Numbered from the stretch's first letter, positions 45,401-57,650 are shown. The stretch: 64,000 bases of DNA from Spinacia oleracea (GCF_020520425.1 NC_079487.1:129230385-129294384); one strand, 5' to 3'. Program-made: numbers and translations. Notes: generated by a model not told the origin, from the sequence alone.

Positions 45401-46123
45401 TATTTTTTTTTTCTCCTCTCTTCTGAAATACATGCCACATTTCTATTAAGGCTGGCCAAAACTAGTAAGCTGCTCTCTAATTTTAGTAAGTTAAACTTCA
45501 AACTTTTCAATACTACCCCATGGGACCTTAAGTCTCTGACTGTGAATTTCAGAGAAAGACTACATTGTATGGTAGATATGTGAATAATTAACGGTGCTGG
45601 GTATACATGGTTTTAAATTTAATTCAGTTCTTAAAAAGACCAACAAAATATGGTCTATTATATAGGGACAAAGGTACCATAGTTTTCCCCTTCTTTCTAT
45701 TTTTTAGAGTGAGAAAGTTCTGAGTGTTTAAGCTCCATTTTAAATCTTCATTCGTTTTCTTGAACAGGGAGATGAAGTCTCTAAGATCAAGGGATGAACA
45801 GATTCTCGATCTGGAGGAGCAGGTGGATTTCTTATTACAACATTTTTGGTTTCTCTTTCCATCTTTACTGTTTGAACCGGCATTTAAGTCCTGCATTTTA
45901 TCACCTCATCCATCCTAAGGCATGTTACATAGTCTGAATTATTTATTTATTTTGGCATTAACAGATCCGAGATCTTACTATCTACATGGAAGCGCAAAGG
46001 AAGATTAGCAGCATAGCAGATTCAGATGGCATAAGAGGAGGAACATTGTTGCCTATGCCTCAAATGCAATCCTCTCCTGCCAATACTAAGAGGCGTACAA
46101 AGCCAGGGCGACATCGTAGTTAA
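42423..46123 (+). CDS. BRIZ1: BRIZ-type E3 ubiquitin ligase (BRAP2 RING ZnF-UBP protein)
   Basis: Eleven exons give 481 residues: 42423-42712, 42826-42934, 43014-43128, 43224-43321, 43983-44089, 44189-44438, 44770-44823, 45013-45156, 45280-45344, 45768-45822 and 45965-46123. All junctions are GT/AG and in frame. Domains: the BRAP2 N-terminal domain (about 60-150, LLYIVAVPNYFSSDDLLRFF), a RING finger from Cys167 (CPICLERLD ... CDHSFDCSCISKW), a ZnF-UBP (about 206-280, LWVCIICGFVGCGRYKEGH) and a coiled coil (about 330-445), then a basic tail. This is the human BRAP2/IMP layout. In Arabidopsis BRIZ1 and BRIZ2 form a ligase complex needed for seed germination. The N-terminus MFTIQIHSVD favours BRIZ1 over BRIZ2 from memory; the paralogue is not certain. 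Confidence 0.92.
43621..43730. repeat. Two-copy 55-base duplication in BRIZ intron 4
   Basis: GTTTCTAGGACTGAGAGGGA and GTTTCTAGGATTTAGAGGGA open two copies that both run through CTGAAAGGGGTTTAGGGAGT and GGAAC.AATAGG. Few differences separate them, so the event is fairly recent. Confidence 0.8.
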
Positions 46124-46761
46124 ACTTTCATGTTAGGACTTCCTTGTGTGTACAGAGATATGATTGTGTGAAGGTGTGAAGTGACTTATCATGTGAATAT
46201 GAAACAATGTAATAGCACATTTGAAGTTTAATAAATTTTCACTTTGCATGTCTTCAGAAATGTTTTTTGAGCATCTTTTAAAGTTCCAAGTGTCCGAGCT
46301 TCAGAGATTGCAGTCTATTTCAGGTTATGCAAATTTTGAGATAAGACGCGGAGACCAAGAGGCCGCATGCCCCTTGAATTCAATTGCTCTTCCAAGGAAT
46401 CTTGTCAGAATTGAATGTTTTATGGTCCAGGCACTGATGAAATCCGTGTGTTTTGCAGGTATGTCATAACCTTCGACTGTAACATCTCTGAATTCCCAAT
46501 GGTGGATTTATAGTTTTATACTAGCTTGTGGTAATTTCCAGTGATGAGCATTATGGTTTACATAGCACATTAGGTTGTTGCTGTCCCTAAACTTAGTTAA
46601 TGTACATTTCAAGGTTAATGTACCAAGATTAATTAGGAAGAAAAAGTAAAGGAGAAATAACTTGATTGCTGATATGATTTGGCCAAGTTGGCTTACAAAG
46701 TTACAAATCTTAACTGTTGATGCAGAGTTCTCGGTATTTATTTTGCTGCATTAAACATTTT
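46124..46761. other. BRIZ 3' flank and spacer to the P450 cluster
   Basis: Contains the 3' UTR, with AATAAATTTT at about 46231 as a possible poly(A) signal. Coding-like text at 46310-46460 matches no family I know and has no clear splice partners. Confidence 0.4.
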
Positions 46762-48730
46762 CTAAGTAAAATGAGGAGTTGCTATGGCCATCAGAGGAGT
46801 CTCCCTGTGAGTTGTAAGTCCAGGGTGTTCCTCCATGTCCAAGTTCTTTCCGTCTGGCAACGCCCAATCAAACTTCTGTATGAGATTTGCTATTACAAGC
46901 TCTAAGTTTGCGGTGCCAAATAAAATTCCCGGGCATCCCCTCCTTCCTGATCCAAACGGAATCAAATTGAAGTGATGCCCCTTAAAATCTATGGGAGAAT
47001 TCAAGAACCTCTCGGGATTGAATTTTTCAGCTTCTTTCCAAAAGGTCGGTTCTCTATGAATAGCCCATGCATTGATGATGACTTGTGTTCTAGCAGGTAC
47101 GTCATAGCCACTGAGTTGAGTTTCTTGAGATGATATGCGAGGCAGTAACAAAGGAACTGGAGGATGTAGCCTAAAAGTCTCCTTGATTACTGCTTTCAAG
47201 TACTCCATTTTCTCAAGATCATTCTCTGTTATGTTTGTTTTACCTTTGGTAATTCCTCTCACCTCTTTCTTGAGTGATTCCATGATCGAAGGATTCCTTA
47301 GAAGTTCCGACATGGCCCATTCTAGTGTTGCGAAAGTTGTTGTGGATCCAGCTACAAACATGTCCTACATCATACAATTAGATTAGTTAGTGAATGTAAG
47401 TTGTTGAAAACAATGATATAATCACATTGGATATGCCGAAGTTGAAGTTTTTAGGAGATTAATCCGTTGGTAGCCGGCCATAAATGTTTTCAATGGGAAT
47501 TGATTTGTATGTAAATTTGTAAAGAAAATCAATATTCATTTCCATGGTATGGTAGTTCACTCAATAATATCTCATTTTCTTTATAAATTTTCATTACCAT
47601 CTATTACCATTTGGGTAGCAGTATTAGGTGGGAATGAAAATTTATGAAGAAAAATACCAGGTTTGTGACAAAATTTTACACCAAGATGTAATTTTCTTGT
47701 CATATAACACTGGAATTTATTCCCATTCCAACCATTTATTATCGGTTACCAAACGGACTGTAAGGTGCATGTAACTTACCAATACAATGGCTTTGATGTT
47801 GTCCTTGTCAAGGCTTATTTCGGCTGTATGATCTTGTTGCAGGCCAAGGAGAACATCTACAAAGTCTTTGGTGTTCTCATAGTTAGCCCCTTGATCTATA
47901 CCTTGTATTTTCCTTAACGCATCCATATGCTCTTGGACTAAGCGTTGAAGAAACCTATCCATATCCCTAGTTACTGTCTTAACATCGCGCTCCACACCAT
48001 TTACATGATTAATCCAACCTAGCCAAGGGATAAAATCACCTACATTGATTCTGCCTACTAGCTCTTCGTGCTTTTCATGCAATTCCATGAAGTTGATCCC
48101 GTCTCTTTCTCCATTAAACTTCATCCCAAAAGCCGCCCTGCATATCACATCAGTTGCAAACTTAGAAAACATCTTACTTAAGTTCACTGCTGTTGGCGAC
48201 CTCCTAATCTCTTGGACTATAAGTGCTATTTCTTCTTCTCTGACAACGCGGAATGCCTGTACTCTGTTGTAACTTAGGAGTTGATTGACACATATGCTTC
48301 TCACTCGCCTCCAATAATCACCATAAGGTGCTGTTGCTACATCTCTGCAGTCGTACAGAAGCCTCTTGAACATGCTTAAAGCAGGCCTGTCTGCAAAGAT
48401 AGTATCATGAGATTTCATGATCGTACAAGCTGCCTCTGCTGATGAGACTATGAGGACAGGGCTTCGGCCAAAGTGAAGCAACATGACATCGCCATGTTGT
48501 TTGGCTAAAGCATGCAGTGATCGGTGTGGTAGTTTTTTGTCGATTTGGTGGAAGTTTCCGATGATTGGCAGTTTTGATGGCGAAGGTGGCAGGTGTTTTC
48601 GGGTTTTGTGGTTGCTGAAGAGGATTTTGTAAAGGGGGCATAAGAATAACAAGAACAATGGTAGGAAAGTAAAAGGGTGCAAGAAGAGGAAGCTCATTTG
48701 GTTCTCCAACGATTGCATGATATTAGACAT
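46762..48730 (-). CDS. CYP71-type cytochrome P450, I-helix acid missing
   Basis: Two exons, 47780-48730 and 46762-47364, give 517 residues; the intron is 415 bases, with donor GTAAGT and acceptor TAG. The N-terminal anchor (about 12-35) and hinge LPPSPSKLPIIGN are present, as are the C-helix WRRVR, K-helix ETFR (about 379-382), PERF and the heme loop [11 protein letters not shown] with axial Cys461. The I-helix reads AGSTTT at 322-327 where AGxDT is expected, so the acidic residue that helps deliver protons to bound oxygen is Thr325. The gene at 54647-56425 has the same change. Either an unusual reaction or a shifted proton path may follow. All else looks functional. It is the first unit of the right-hand cluster, 0.6 kb from BRIZ. 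Confidence 0.9.
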
Positions 48731-48799
48731 TCTCTCCTCACAGGTTTGTTCAAATTGTGCCTTTGCTCTCTATGTTTTTGAAGTGGGAGAGTTGAGTAC

Positions 48800-48812
48800 T
48801 ATAAATAATAAA
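48800..48812 (-). promoter_or_regulatory. TATA-like box of the P450 at 46762-48730
   Basis: Minus strand TTATTATTTATAGT lies about 70-80 bases ahead of the ATG at 48730, in an AT-rich setting, so the call is tentative. Confidence 0.35.
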
Positions 48813-49167
48813 ATAGTCCCTAGAAGGTGGCCATAACAACACTTGTTTTTTACCTTCCATTTTTTTTTTAAAATATTTTTATGTTACTAAATCTCTTTTG
48901 ATTTGCTCTAAAATATTTAGTGATTTCTTCCCTCAAAAATAAATAAAAAAGTAGTGATTTCTTTCCTACTTAGTATATTTTTCCCAAATAAAGTGTTTCA
49001 ATTTTGTTCAAATATTGATTTGTTTCTTAATTGGTTCAACTTTTTCATTTAGATCATAAACGTTATTGTGCTTTACTATTTTACTAGTAATTGACATGTA
49101 CGATGTGTCTTACATCTGGCTAAATGTGGATAACAATCGGGAGTCAAGTTGATATGCAATTACGTGG

Positions 49168-49276
49168 GCAAATGATAAATCCAAGGAAGAATTTCACTTC
49201 TTCCAAGGAAATCAACTTTTAAAAAATGATGATTTCCTTGGAAGAAGTAAAATTTTCCTTGGATTTATCACTTCTC
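49168..49276. mobile_element. Foldback MITE, 109 bp, near-perfect hairpin
   Basis: A 10-base direct repeat AATTACGTGG flanks it (49158-49167 and 49277-49286). Its two arms of about 47 bases pair with only a few mismatches (TGATAAATCCAAGGAA and CTTCTTCCAAGGAAATCA in each arm) around a loop of about 15 bases. A transcript would fold into a hairpin the size of a small-RNA precursor. It lies between a P450 and a P450 pseudogene. Confidence 0.8.
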
Positions 49277-49583
49277 AATTACGTGGTCATTCATATCATT
49301 GTATCTTATACATCTTTCAAATCACGAGTATGTGACTGCATAGCAATAATGTCTGTATATAACTGCTATGGTCACGTTATCTAGCTTTCAGTTTTTGATA
49401 TACGTCCATGCTTTGCACCCGCTACAATTTGTCATTAAGTAACAACATATGCCATATTTTGTTACAGTGAGACTTCGGTTTGCATTTTTCATGAATAAAT
49501 GGTACATGGACGATGAAAAGTCTAAAAAACATAACATACTGAGTCTTGCTACCACCCACTTTCCCCTAAATCTCATAGTATGT

Positions 49584-51143
49584 TTAGGAGAATCGTGGTT
49601 TGGCAACTAAAATCAGGTCAGATGTCTTGTGCATGGATATACCGAAAGCTTCTGAAAGATTCAAATCTTTGACTCCAACTCCTGGTGGAAGTTCCCAGTC
49701 AAAGCTGTGGAGAAGCTGAGCAAGAGCGAGTTCTACAGTCACTGTTCCAAAAGTGATGCCCGGACATCCTCTTCTTCCTGCACCAAAAGGTAACAACTTG
49801 AAATCCCCTTGAAAACGATTGAACTTCCAATGAATCTGTCAGGGTTGAATGTTTCTGCATCTTTCCAGGATTTTGTGTCCCTTCCTATGCCCACACATTG
49901 ATGAAAATCCGTGTTTTGGCAGGGATATCAAAACCTTCAATGGTTACATCTCTGATGGACTCTCTTGGAACAAGTACAGGTACAGGGGGGTGTAGGCGAA
50001 AGATCTCTTTTATAACAGCTTTAAGGTAGTGCAGTTGAGGTAAATCAGTTTCTAAGACCTCTTTTCTTTCTCTTAATAAGGTTCTTACTTCTGTTTGTGC
50101 TTTCTTCATCATTTCTGGGTTCATAATCATTTCTGTCATTCCCCAATCTAGTGTTATGAAGCTTGTATCTGTTCCTGCAGCAAACATGTCCTGCACATAA
50201 TAAAAACCAGGATTATTTAGCCTTTACTTGCACATAAAATGCCTTGATGAAATTATGAACTGAACATCTTACCAGTAGAATAGTCTTGATGTTGTCCATG
50301 GTTAGGGGCATATCACTAAAATCGTCTTGTTGTATGTCAAGTAAAACATCTAAAAGATCCTTCTGTCCCTCATTTTTTCTGTGTGGAACTAGATGTTCTT
50401 GCACCACCTCGTTGAAAAAGCTATCAAACCGTTGAAAAGTTTTCTTAAGCCTTGATTTATGACCTGTTAGTGTGTGTACAAATTCTTTCGAAGGGAAGAA
50501 ATCACCTATGCTAAAACCCCCAAGCAAGTCTTGATACTCATCAAGCATACTTCGGAAACCATGGAAGTCATACTCACCTCCCTCTGAGAAATTCCTTCCA
50601 AGAACAACTCGACAAAGGACATCATTCGCGTACAAACCAAGTAGCTTTGTAAGACTGATTTCCCGAGAACAAGAATCTGCGATTCTATGAACTAGATGAG
50701 ATAACTTCCTCTCTTACAAAGTGGTATGGTTGAACCCTTTTGTTGCTCAGTAGCTCTAGTATGCAAATCTTCCTTACATGCCTCCAGTAAGCACCATATG
50801 GGGAGAAAACAATGTTTGTGCAGTATAGAGAGCCATTTTGCAGAATACAGCTGAGGCCTACTGCAAAATGCTAGATCATGTGTCTTCATCACTTCCTTGG
50901 CCATAGCAGCAGATGAAACTCACCAAGCTGTAAGAAGATTATGGGTCCTAAATCCTGTGCGAGTTTTCTGAGTGTGAGAGGTGGCATTTTGCCTAGCTGA
51001 TGAAGGTTCCCAATTATGGGTAGTTTTGAGGGATATGGTGGGAGGTTGAATTTTTTGCTTGTTTGGTTATCTTTTAAGAGAATTTTGAGCACCAGAAGTG
51101 TGAAAACAAAAGCACAGACGAAGCAAAAAAGGACGCCGTCCAT
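49584..51143 (-). pseudogene. Frameshifted CYP71-type P450
   Basis: The P450 text runs in order from MDGVLFCFVCAFVFTLLVLK (ATG at 51143) and hinge LPPYPSKLPIIGN, through FAAGTDTSFITLDW (I-helix), EIFRLHPPVP (ExxR present) to PFGAGRRGCPG near 49780. The exon junction is conserved (exon 1 ends at 50273, exon 2 starts at 50190; the 82-base intron is short). The frame changes at least five times: near 50905 (with loss of several codons after LQLGE), near 50830, near 50700, near 49885 and near 49812. As several are single-base events, sequencing or assembly error should be kept in mind. It belongs to another subfamily than its neighbours, with a normal AGTDTS helix. Confidence 0.85.
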
Positions 51144-51299
51144 TTTGTGATTAGTTTGTCTGTTGGCTGGTGAAACTAGTTTTCTGCTGTCTTCCTTTTG
51201 TAGCTTGGTGATCAACTGTGAGGAAATCTTTACAGCTGATGAAGATTGAAGAATCCAATTTTGCACAAAAATTATTTCCAGGAATCAATAATAAAATGC

Positions 51300-51945
51300 T
51301 GAGCTGCCAGCAAAAACAGGAAATATCAGACTTCTGACTCTGTCAGTCTATCATGGAATAGCAGCAGGTCAGCAATTCAATATGAATGCTGATTCTTTTA
51401 GAAGAAATAAAACCCCTCATGCCTTGATTCATGGAAATTTCTTTGTAGATACGGGCCATTCGGGCCTTCGGCCATCTACTCGATTTATGAACAATTTTGT
51501 CCATTTAACAATGTGTTAGATATCAAACATGTTAGTAATTTAAATAAATTTCAATCATCGTGTTGTTCTGTTACACAAGGTGATAGATCTGCTTATCTTA
51601 ATGCAGAAAGGTGCCAAGGTTTTTGAGGATCGTATCTTTTGGTGATTTCTTCCAAAGTCCTTGAAGATTTCCTAGCAATCTTTGTTTATCTCTTGCAGCT
51701 TCGACGCTTGGTAAAGATCTCATTCAGTGTGGGAATTGGACGGTTTGTCGTCTGAAGTTGGCCTTTATATATGTTTTCTTCTGCTAAGTTCTTGTAGTCC
51801 AGTGATCCAAATTTGTAATATGTCTGCTCAAAGACAATCTTCTGTGCATAATTGAAGATATTATACTTCGTATCAAAATAACTCATGTGAATAAAGTCCA
51901 AGACAAAACAAGAAACAACATATTGCCTCATATTCAAACGAGTGT
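51300..51945. other. Upstream flank of the P450 pseudogene
   Basis: No coding text recognised. The region carries no terminal repeats. Confidence 0.4.
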
Positions 51946-51947
51946 TA

Positions 51948-52022
51948 GAGCATCTCCAATGGTTGTAGCTAAGGACTAGCTTGAAATTTATAAAAGTTTC
52001 AAGCTAATAGTTAGACCATTGG
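51948..52022. repeat. Inverted repeat with GAGCATCTCCAATGG start
   Basis: CCAATGGTTGTAGCTAAGGA and TAGCTTGAAA pair with TTTCAAGCTA and TAGTTAGACCATTGG about 10 bases further on. GAGCATCTCCAATGG is a common start of plant MITEs. Further AGCTAATTTG words up to 52260 suggest a larger, decayed element. Confidence 0.45.
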
Positions 52023-52633
52023 AGTGAGAGTAATAAATTAGCTTGACCAAGCAAATTAGCTTAAACAAACTAATTTGCTTGGCAACTAGCTCTAAAAATT
52101 GCCAAATAATTAATTGACAAGTGGGACATATGGGACCAATTTAAATACCAAGTTAGTTGCTAGCCATTGGAGCACAAATTAGTTAGACAATGTAATAACT
52201 TGAAATCTTATGTGGCACAATAAGCTAATTGTCAAATTAGCCTACTGTTGTGGGCAAAATTACCATGCCAACGTGTACCAATAAAGATACGACACGTGGC
52301 ACGAATTACGCCCCCTGAGTCAATCAATAGGCCTCTACTTTGGTGTATAAATACATGACTAAGTAATTACGAAATATACATATCTGTATTCAAACACGTA
52401 TAAATGTATGTATTCTCGTCCATTTGAAAGCATTATACGCAGTCAGTACCATATGATTGCACAAAATCCCAAACAGCCCATTTATGACCAAGAGGCCAGA
52501 CAGAATAATCGAATAAGTAAAGCCTATTTATTTATTTTTTATTTTTTTTGGAGGGACATAATCGAATTTGAACCAAAATTTCAAAACAAAATGGAAATAA
52601 AGTGAAGGGACTGTCCTAGAGGTTAAATTCAAT

Positions 52634-54156
52634 ATGCCCTCCTTCATCTCCGTTCTTGAGCGCCCATTTTCCGTCATCACTTCAGTCGAGCCAAACTCCA
52701 TACAGTTCCAAGGTTTGCTCTTATCTTTTTAGCTATCAGTATTATTATCAACACTCTTATACATATCACTTATTTCAGACATCACCAAGGCATAAAAGTA
52801 CCAATTTTGGCACTAATTTAGTAATTTGCTAAATGTCAAATTGTCAATCACGATGAATATCGCAATTTTTGAGGGTAATGCAGCATTTTGTTGCATTCTA
52901 TTGATTATTATTGTACTTTAATGTCTGGGTATTTTGTTGTATCTGTAAATTTCATTGCACTTCAATTTGTGGGCACTTTGTTGTATTCTGTTGATTGCGA
53001 TGCATTTGTTGTACTTTATTGATTTTTTTAATTTTTTTTTTTTTTTGCATTTTGATGTCTTATTAGAACTTGGGTTTCTCCGTCTTTAAATGTGGAATTC
53101 TTGGGTCTTATCAGGTAGACGTAATTTTGGCTTTTGGATGAGATTTTGATAATTTTTTGGTCTTATTTCAGTGTTTTCCGTGGATATTGTTTGATCTCAG
53201 TGGTTGGATGAGGTTTTTAATAACGTTTTTGACCGTTTTCAAGCTTTTCTGGTGTCATAGTCTAATACTCTAATGTCAGTGTTTTTGCTGAATATTGTTG
53301 AGAAAACCCTAAGTCAATTTCTTCTACGAAGATAATTATGCCGAAAATAGCTACAATTTGTCACTTTTAATAGTAATTAGTCACCAAAAAATGATAATAT
53401 GATGCTTTCTGCTCGTGTTTGAATATGTTTGACCACCGCACTTCATTACTATTGCAAGATTCCTTTTGCTACTCACCCCTTTTTGGAAAACCTGTTTTAT
53501 TAGGGCCCTTTTGGACATAAACTTCAAATAATTTCAACTCATTAGCGATATAATGTACATCTTGAGTCTTCTTGACCATTAATGGATTCATATCGGTTTT
53601 GTTGTTGTAATTTTGAATGTGTTGAGGTTTTTCTTAGTACACTAAGCCACTAAGGTGGTGTCCCGTGTTTAAAGACTGCCCTCTAAGTAGGCTAATTTTT
53701 GATGTGGAATGAGATAGAGAAAAGAATAGGAGAAATAAATTAATGGATGATATGTATTTTACCGATTGTGTAACTCCATTCATTACTAGATATTTGTAAT
53801 CCGAGGTTTATGTACACAGATTAAGGAATTTTTTTGTTATTGTATTGATACTTTGAAGTGACCATTATTTCAAGGTGACAAGTATTATTGCGTTGTTATA
53901 GTAAATTGACGAGTATTATGAAACACTTGAACACAGTTTGTTAAAGTGAGAAATATTTACACAAGAGGCTGGGGTTAGGTGCTTAATCTTTCACTCTTTC
54001 ACCAATTCATCTATAGTTGTTATTATCCCATCAAACTCTGAACATTTTATTCATTTATAAACTTGGTAATTTCTATTTGAAATTGTCAACACATACATTT
54101 TTCTGTCCGGATTTTTCTTCCAGATGCCATATCATGCATTTTGCAACATGTTGGAG
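52634..54156 (+). CDS. Possible first two exons of an unidentified gene
   Basis: An ATG at 52634 opens MPSFISVLERPFSVITSVEP, then NSIQFQ up to a donor GTTTGC at 52713. An acceptor (CTTCCAG) at 54123 leads to 54124-54156, which reads DAISCILQHVG in the same frame and ends at a donor GTGAATG. The two parts join without a stop and look like real protein text. I do not recognise the family. Later exons were not found before the P450 on the other strand at 54647, so the gene may be cut short or may have small exons I missed. A TATA-like TGTATAAATAC lies near 52344, about 290 bases upstream. Confidence 0.35.
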
Positions 54157-54646
54157 GTGAATGCATACTTGTTACTTTGCTAGAGATTACTAGCTCGTTT
54201 GTTTATGCCTGAATCATTTTCTTCTCTTAACCGAGTTGTTTTCTCTTTTTCAATAGGGCATATCTAGAATTTTTATTTTATTTTGACAATTCATCTCATT
54301 GCCATATTGGCTGGTGAATGCATACTCAATTAGAACTTTGCATTAGCAAGTTAATGCTGGATCTCAAGTTATAAGATGCCCTACTAAACATTGTAAACAC
54401 TTAATTCCATTCTCCTTTAACATTGTTTCTCTTTCCTAGTGATCATCATATTCATTCCCTATAGAAGTAATTATAGAACCCTGGATTTCTCACAGAAGCT
54501 CACATGCATCAATTGATGAAGTTGACCGGACTTCATAAACATTATATTTAAATCCTTAATGATTAACTAGCTTACAACTCTTTACATATTCGTTTTAAAT
54601 TTTGAGTGGTTTAGTGCTTTTTTTTATTTGCTGCACTGAATCTTCA

Positions 54647-56425
54647 CTAGGTAGAATGAGGAAATGCGATGGCCAGAAGAGGGTTTTTCCTGTGGCTTGT
54701 AAGTCCAGGGTATTCTTCCATGTCCAGAGTCTTTCCTTCTGCTCTCTCTGGCAATTCCCAATCGAACTTCTGCATGAGATTTGCTAATACTAGCTCTAAG
54801 TTTGCGGTGCCGAATAAAATTCCGGGGCATCCCCTCCTACCTGATCCAAATGGAATCAAATTGTAGTGCTGCCCCTTAAAATCTATTGGAGAATTTAGAA
54901 ATCTCTCTGGATTGAATTGTACAGGATCGTTCCAAAATGTAGGATCCCTATGGATAGCCCATGCATTGATAATGACTTCTGTTCTAGCGGGTATGACATA
55001 ACCATTAATTTTTACTTGTTGAGTTGAGATACGGGGCAATAGCAAGGGAACAGTAGGATGCAGTCTAAGAGTCTCCTTGATCACCGCTTTCAAGTACTCC
55101 ATCTTCTCCAAATCGTTCTCGCTGATGCTCGCTTTACCCCTGGTGGTTCCTCTCACCTCCTTCTTTAGAGATTCCATAGCTCCAGGGTTCCTTAGGAGTT
55201 CTGACATGGCCCATTCTAGTGTTGCATAAGTTGTTGTGGATCCTGCTACAAACATATCCTACATCAAACAATAGGGTCAGACACTCATTAGTTCCTCCTC
55301 CCTCAGTTTGGGGGAAGGGGAAGGAAATTGGTAGGTTGACAGGTTGACCATGCATGAAATCAATTATTTTTTAACACCCAAGATTGTGCTTCATATTTAA
55401 AAAGTGTCCTGACATTGGATATGCCAAATTTGACAAATTTTATGGTTTTAGCCTTTAGGAAGGGTGGGGTTGGTCGGAAGATTGAAACATACCAGTATAA
55501 TGGCCTTGATGCTCTCTTTATTGATACTGATTTCGGCTGCAGGACTGTGTTGTAATTCAAGTAGAACATCCACAAAGTCCTGTGTTGAGTTTGTCCCGTG
55601 CTTACTGCCTCGAGTTTTACTTAACCTATCAGAATGCTCTTGAACTATTCCTTCTAGAAACCTATCCATATCTCCAGAAACTTTCTTAATCTCCCTCTCC
55701 ACACCATTTATGTGATTAACCCACGCCAGCCAAGGTATAAAATCGCCGACATTAATACTACCTATTAACTCTTCATGCTTTTCTTGCAGCTTCTTGAAAT
55801 TGATTCCGTCTCTCTCCCCATTGAATTTCATCCCAAAAGCTACCCTGCATATCACATCACTAGTGAAGTTGGCAAACATCTTGCTTAAGTTCACTGCTGT
55901 CTTTGACCTCTCTATCTCTTTGATCATTTGGGCTGTTTCTTCTTCTCTGACATCATGGAAAGACTGGACCCTTTTGTAACTTAGGAGTTGAAGTACACAT
56001 ATGCTTCTCATCCGTCTCCAGTAGTCCCCATAAGGTGCTGTTGCTACATCTTTGCAGTCATAAAGAAGCCTTTTATACTTGCTTAAAGCTGGCCTGTCCG
56101 AAAATATGCTGTCATGGGTTTTCATAATTTCACATGCTGCCTCTGCAGACGAGACTACGAGGACTGGATTACTGCCAAAGTGAAGTAACATTAGCTCCCC
56201 ATGTTTTTTAGATAGATTGTGCAATGATCGGTGTGGGAATTGGTCAATTTGGTGTAGGTTCCCTATAATCGGTAGCTTTGTTGGGGAAGGTGGTAAGTGT
56301 TTTATGGTTTGGGGGTTGCTGAAAAGGAATTTGTAGAGGAAGAATAACAAGAGGAAGAAAGGTAAGACTGTAAAAGGGTGCAAAAGGAAAACTTTCATTT
56401 GGGTCTCTAACCATTGCACAATCAT
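54647..56425 (-). CDS. CYP71-type cytochrome P450, I-helix acid missing
   Basis: Two exons, 55493-56425 and 54647-55258, give 514 residues; the intron is only 234 bases (donor GTATGT, acceptor TAG). The anchor (about 12-34), hinge LPPSPTKLPIIGN, C-helix WRRMR, K-helix ETLR (about 373-376), PERF and heme loop [11 protein letters not shown] with axial Cys455 are all present. The I-helix reads AGSTTT at 316-321, with Thr319 in place of the usual acid, as in the gene at 46762-48730. The two genes are clearly the closest pair in the cluster (shared VATAPYGDYWRR, GMKFNGERDGINF, NVGDFIPWL) and the change predates their split. Membrane-bound on the ER; substrate unknown. A TATA-like TTATTTAAGG lies about 70 bases upstream. 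Confidence 0.9.
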
Positions 56426-56499
56426 ATCTTGCCTTAGCTAAGTCTCTCCACTCTCTATTCTTGTGTACAACTTTTGCTTCACCTGTTTTCTCCTTAAAT

Positions 56500-57650
56500 A
56501 ACTCAAAAGAGGGAGAGTTTCGTACTTATCTATTCCTCTTAAAGCTGTAAATACTTCCTGTGCAGTTTAGCTGACATTAAAATCACACCCCCACCCCACC
56601 CTTTTGAGTCAATATCTGTATCATTCACATGTTGGCCAACTATCTTTGTCTTATCCTTAAAGTTGTTTGAAAATAAAATAAAATTGCCACTACACCTAGC
56701 GATGAGTCTGGATTTTTTTCTTTAGTTGAGAACAGTAATTCTGATATTACTACTTTGACATGTTTGTTTGCTTTGTTAAGTTGCTGATCTTTTTGTATTC
56801 TAATCTAATCAAAGGAGTTCATATATATAAGTGGGAATTATATATTACCTTCTCGGTCCAGTTTATACCATAACTGTCTTTGTCAAAACTTAGCTAATAT
56901 TAGAGGGGTTTTTGAGATAGTATTTATCATTGAACGAGTACTCTAGAAACCAGCTGGCTGGCCTGGCTCCAAATTTAAGTAAGACATACTATGTGCTTGA
57001 CTCTCTTTGTTCAACCAGATTTAGGGGCTAGGGGAGAGCAGGGTTTTGTTTTGGTCTTGTGAGGAGCCATGCATTTCTTCCTTTCTTCTTATTCCGCACC
57101 CTTAGGCCCCAGCTCAATTAACTCCTTAGAGAAGTTCAACTTATTCTAAACAGCCTAGATTAGTTGAAACCCAACAGAGTACTAAACTGAAAGTAAATTA
57201 TACGGCAATCTGGATGATGGAGATAAGGCTGTCAGGCAAGGCTTAATGAGGAAACCTCTGATTGCCTTTGCAAGAAGAATCCATTGGCTGAGACTTGAAA
57301 GTTGAACCATAATAATCTAGAGGTTAGCAAGATATGAATGAACGAACAAGATTGGAACACTATAATCCTGAGGATATCAATGTATGAATGGGCAAACTAA
57401 GCATTCTGATTAGCTCAATTGCCACTGTCTGTTCTTTTAATCCCCGATAAGATTTTTTTCCCGGCTCTAAATCTTATACACGGTGTTGCAATTGTTGGTG
57501 ATTCTTCTCCTTGATTCTCGGATTTAGTTTAGCATTTACCAATGCATTTGATTATGTTTTTTTAACTTTGTCTGTTTGTACAGTGGAAAATGTGCTCTTT
57601 TTAGTCTGGTTTTGGCGCACTGCTAGGTCAACATGATATATCCGCTTTCT
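56500..57650. other. Gene-free spacer in the P450 cluster
   Basis: No P450 exon or other recognisable coding text. Moderately AT-rich, with no terminal repeats noticed. Confidence 0.45.

Noticed and set aside
46310-46460. Coding-like text after BRIZ
   Set aside because: No family match and no clear splice sites; it may simply be 3' UTR.
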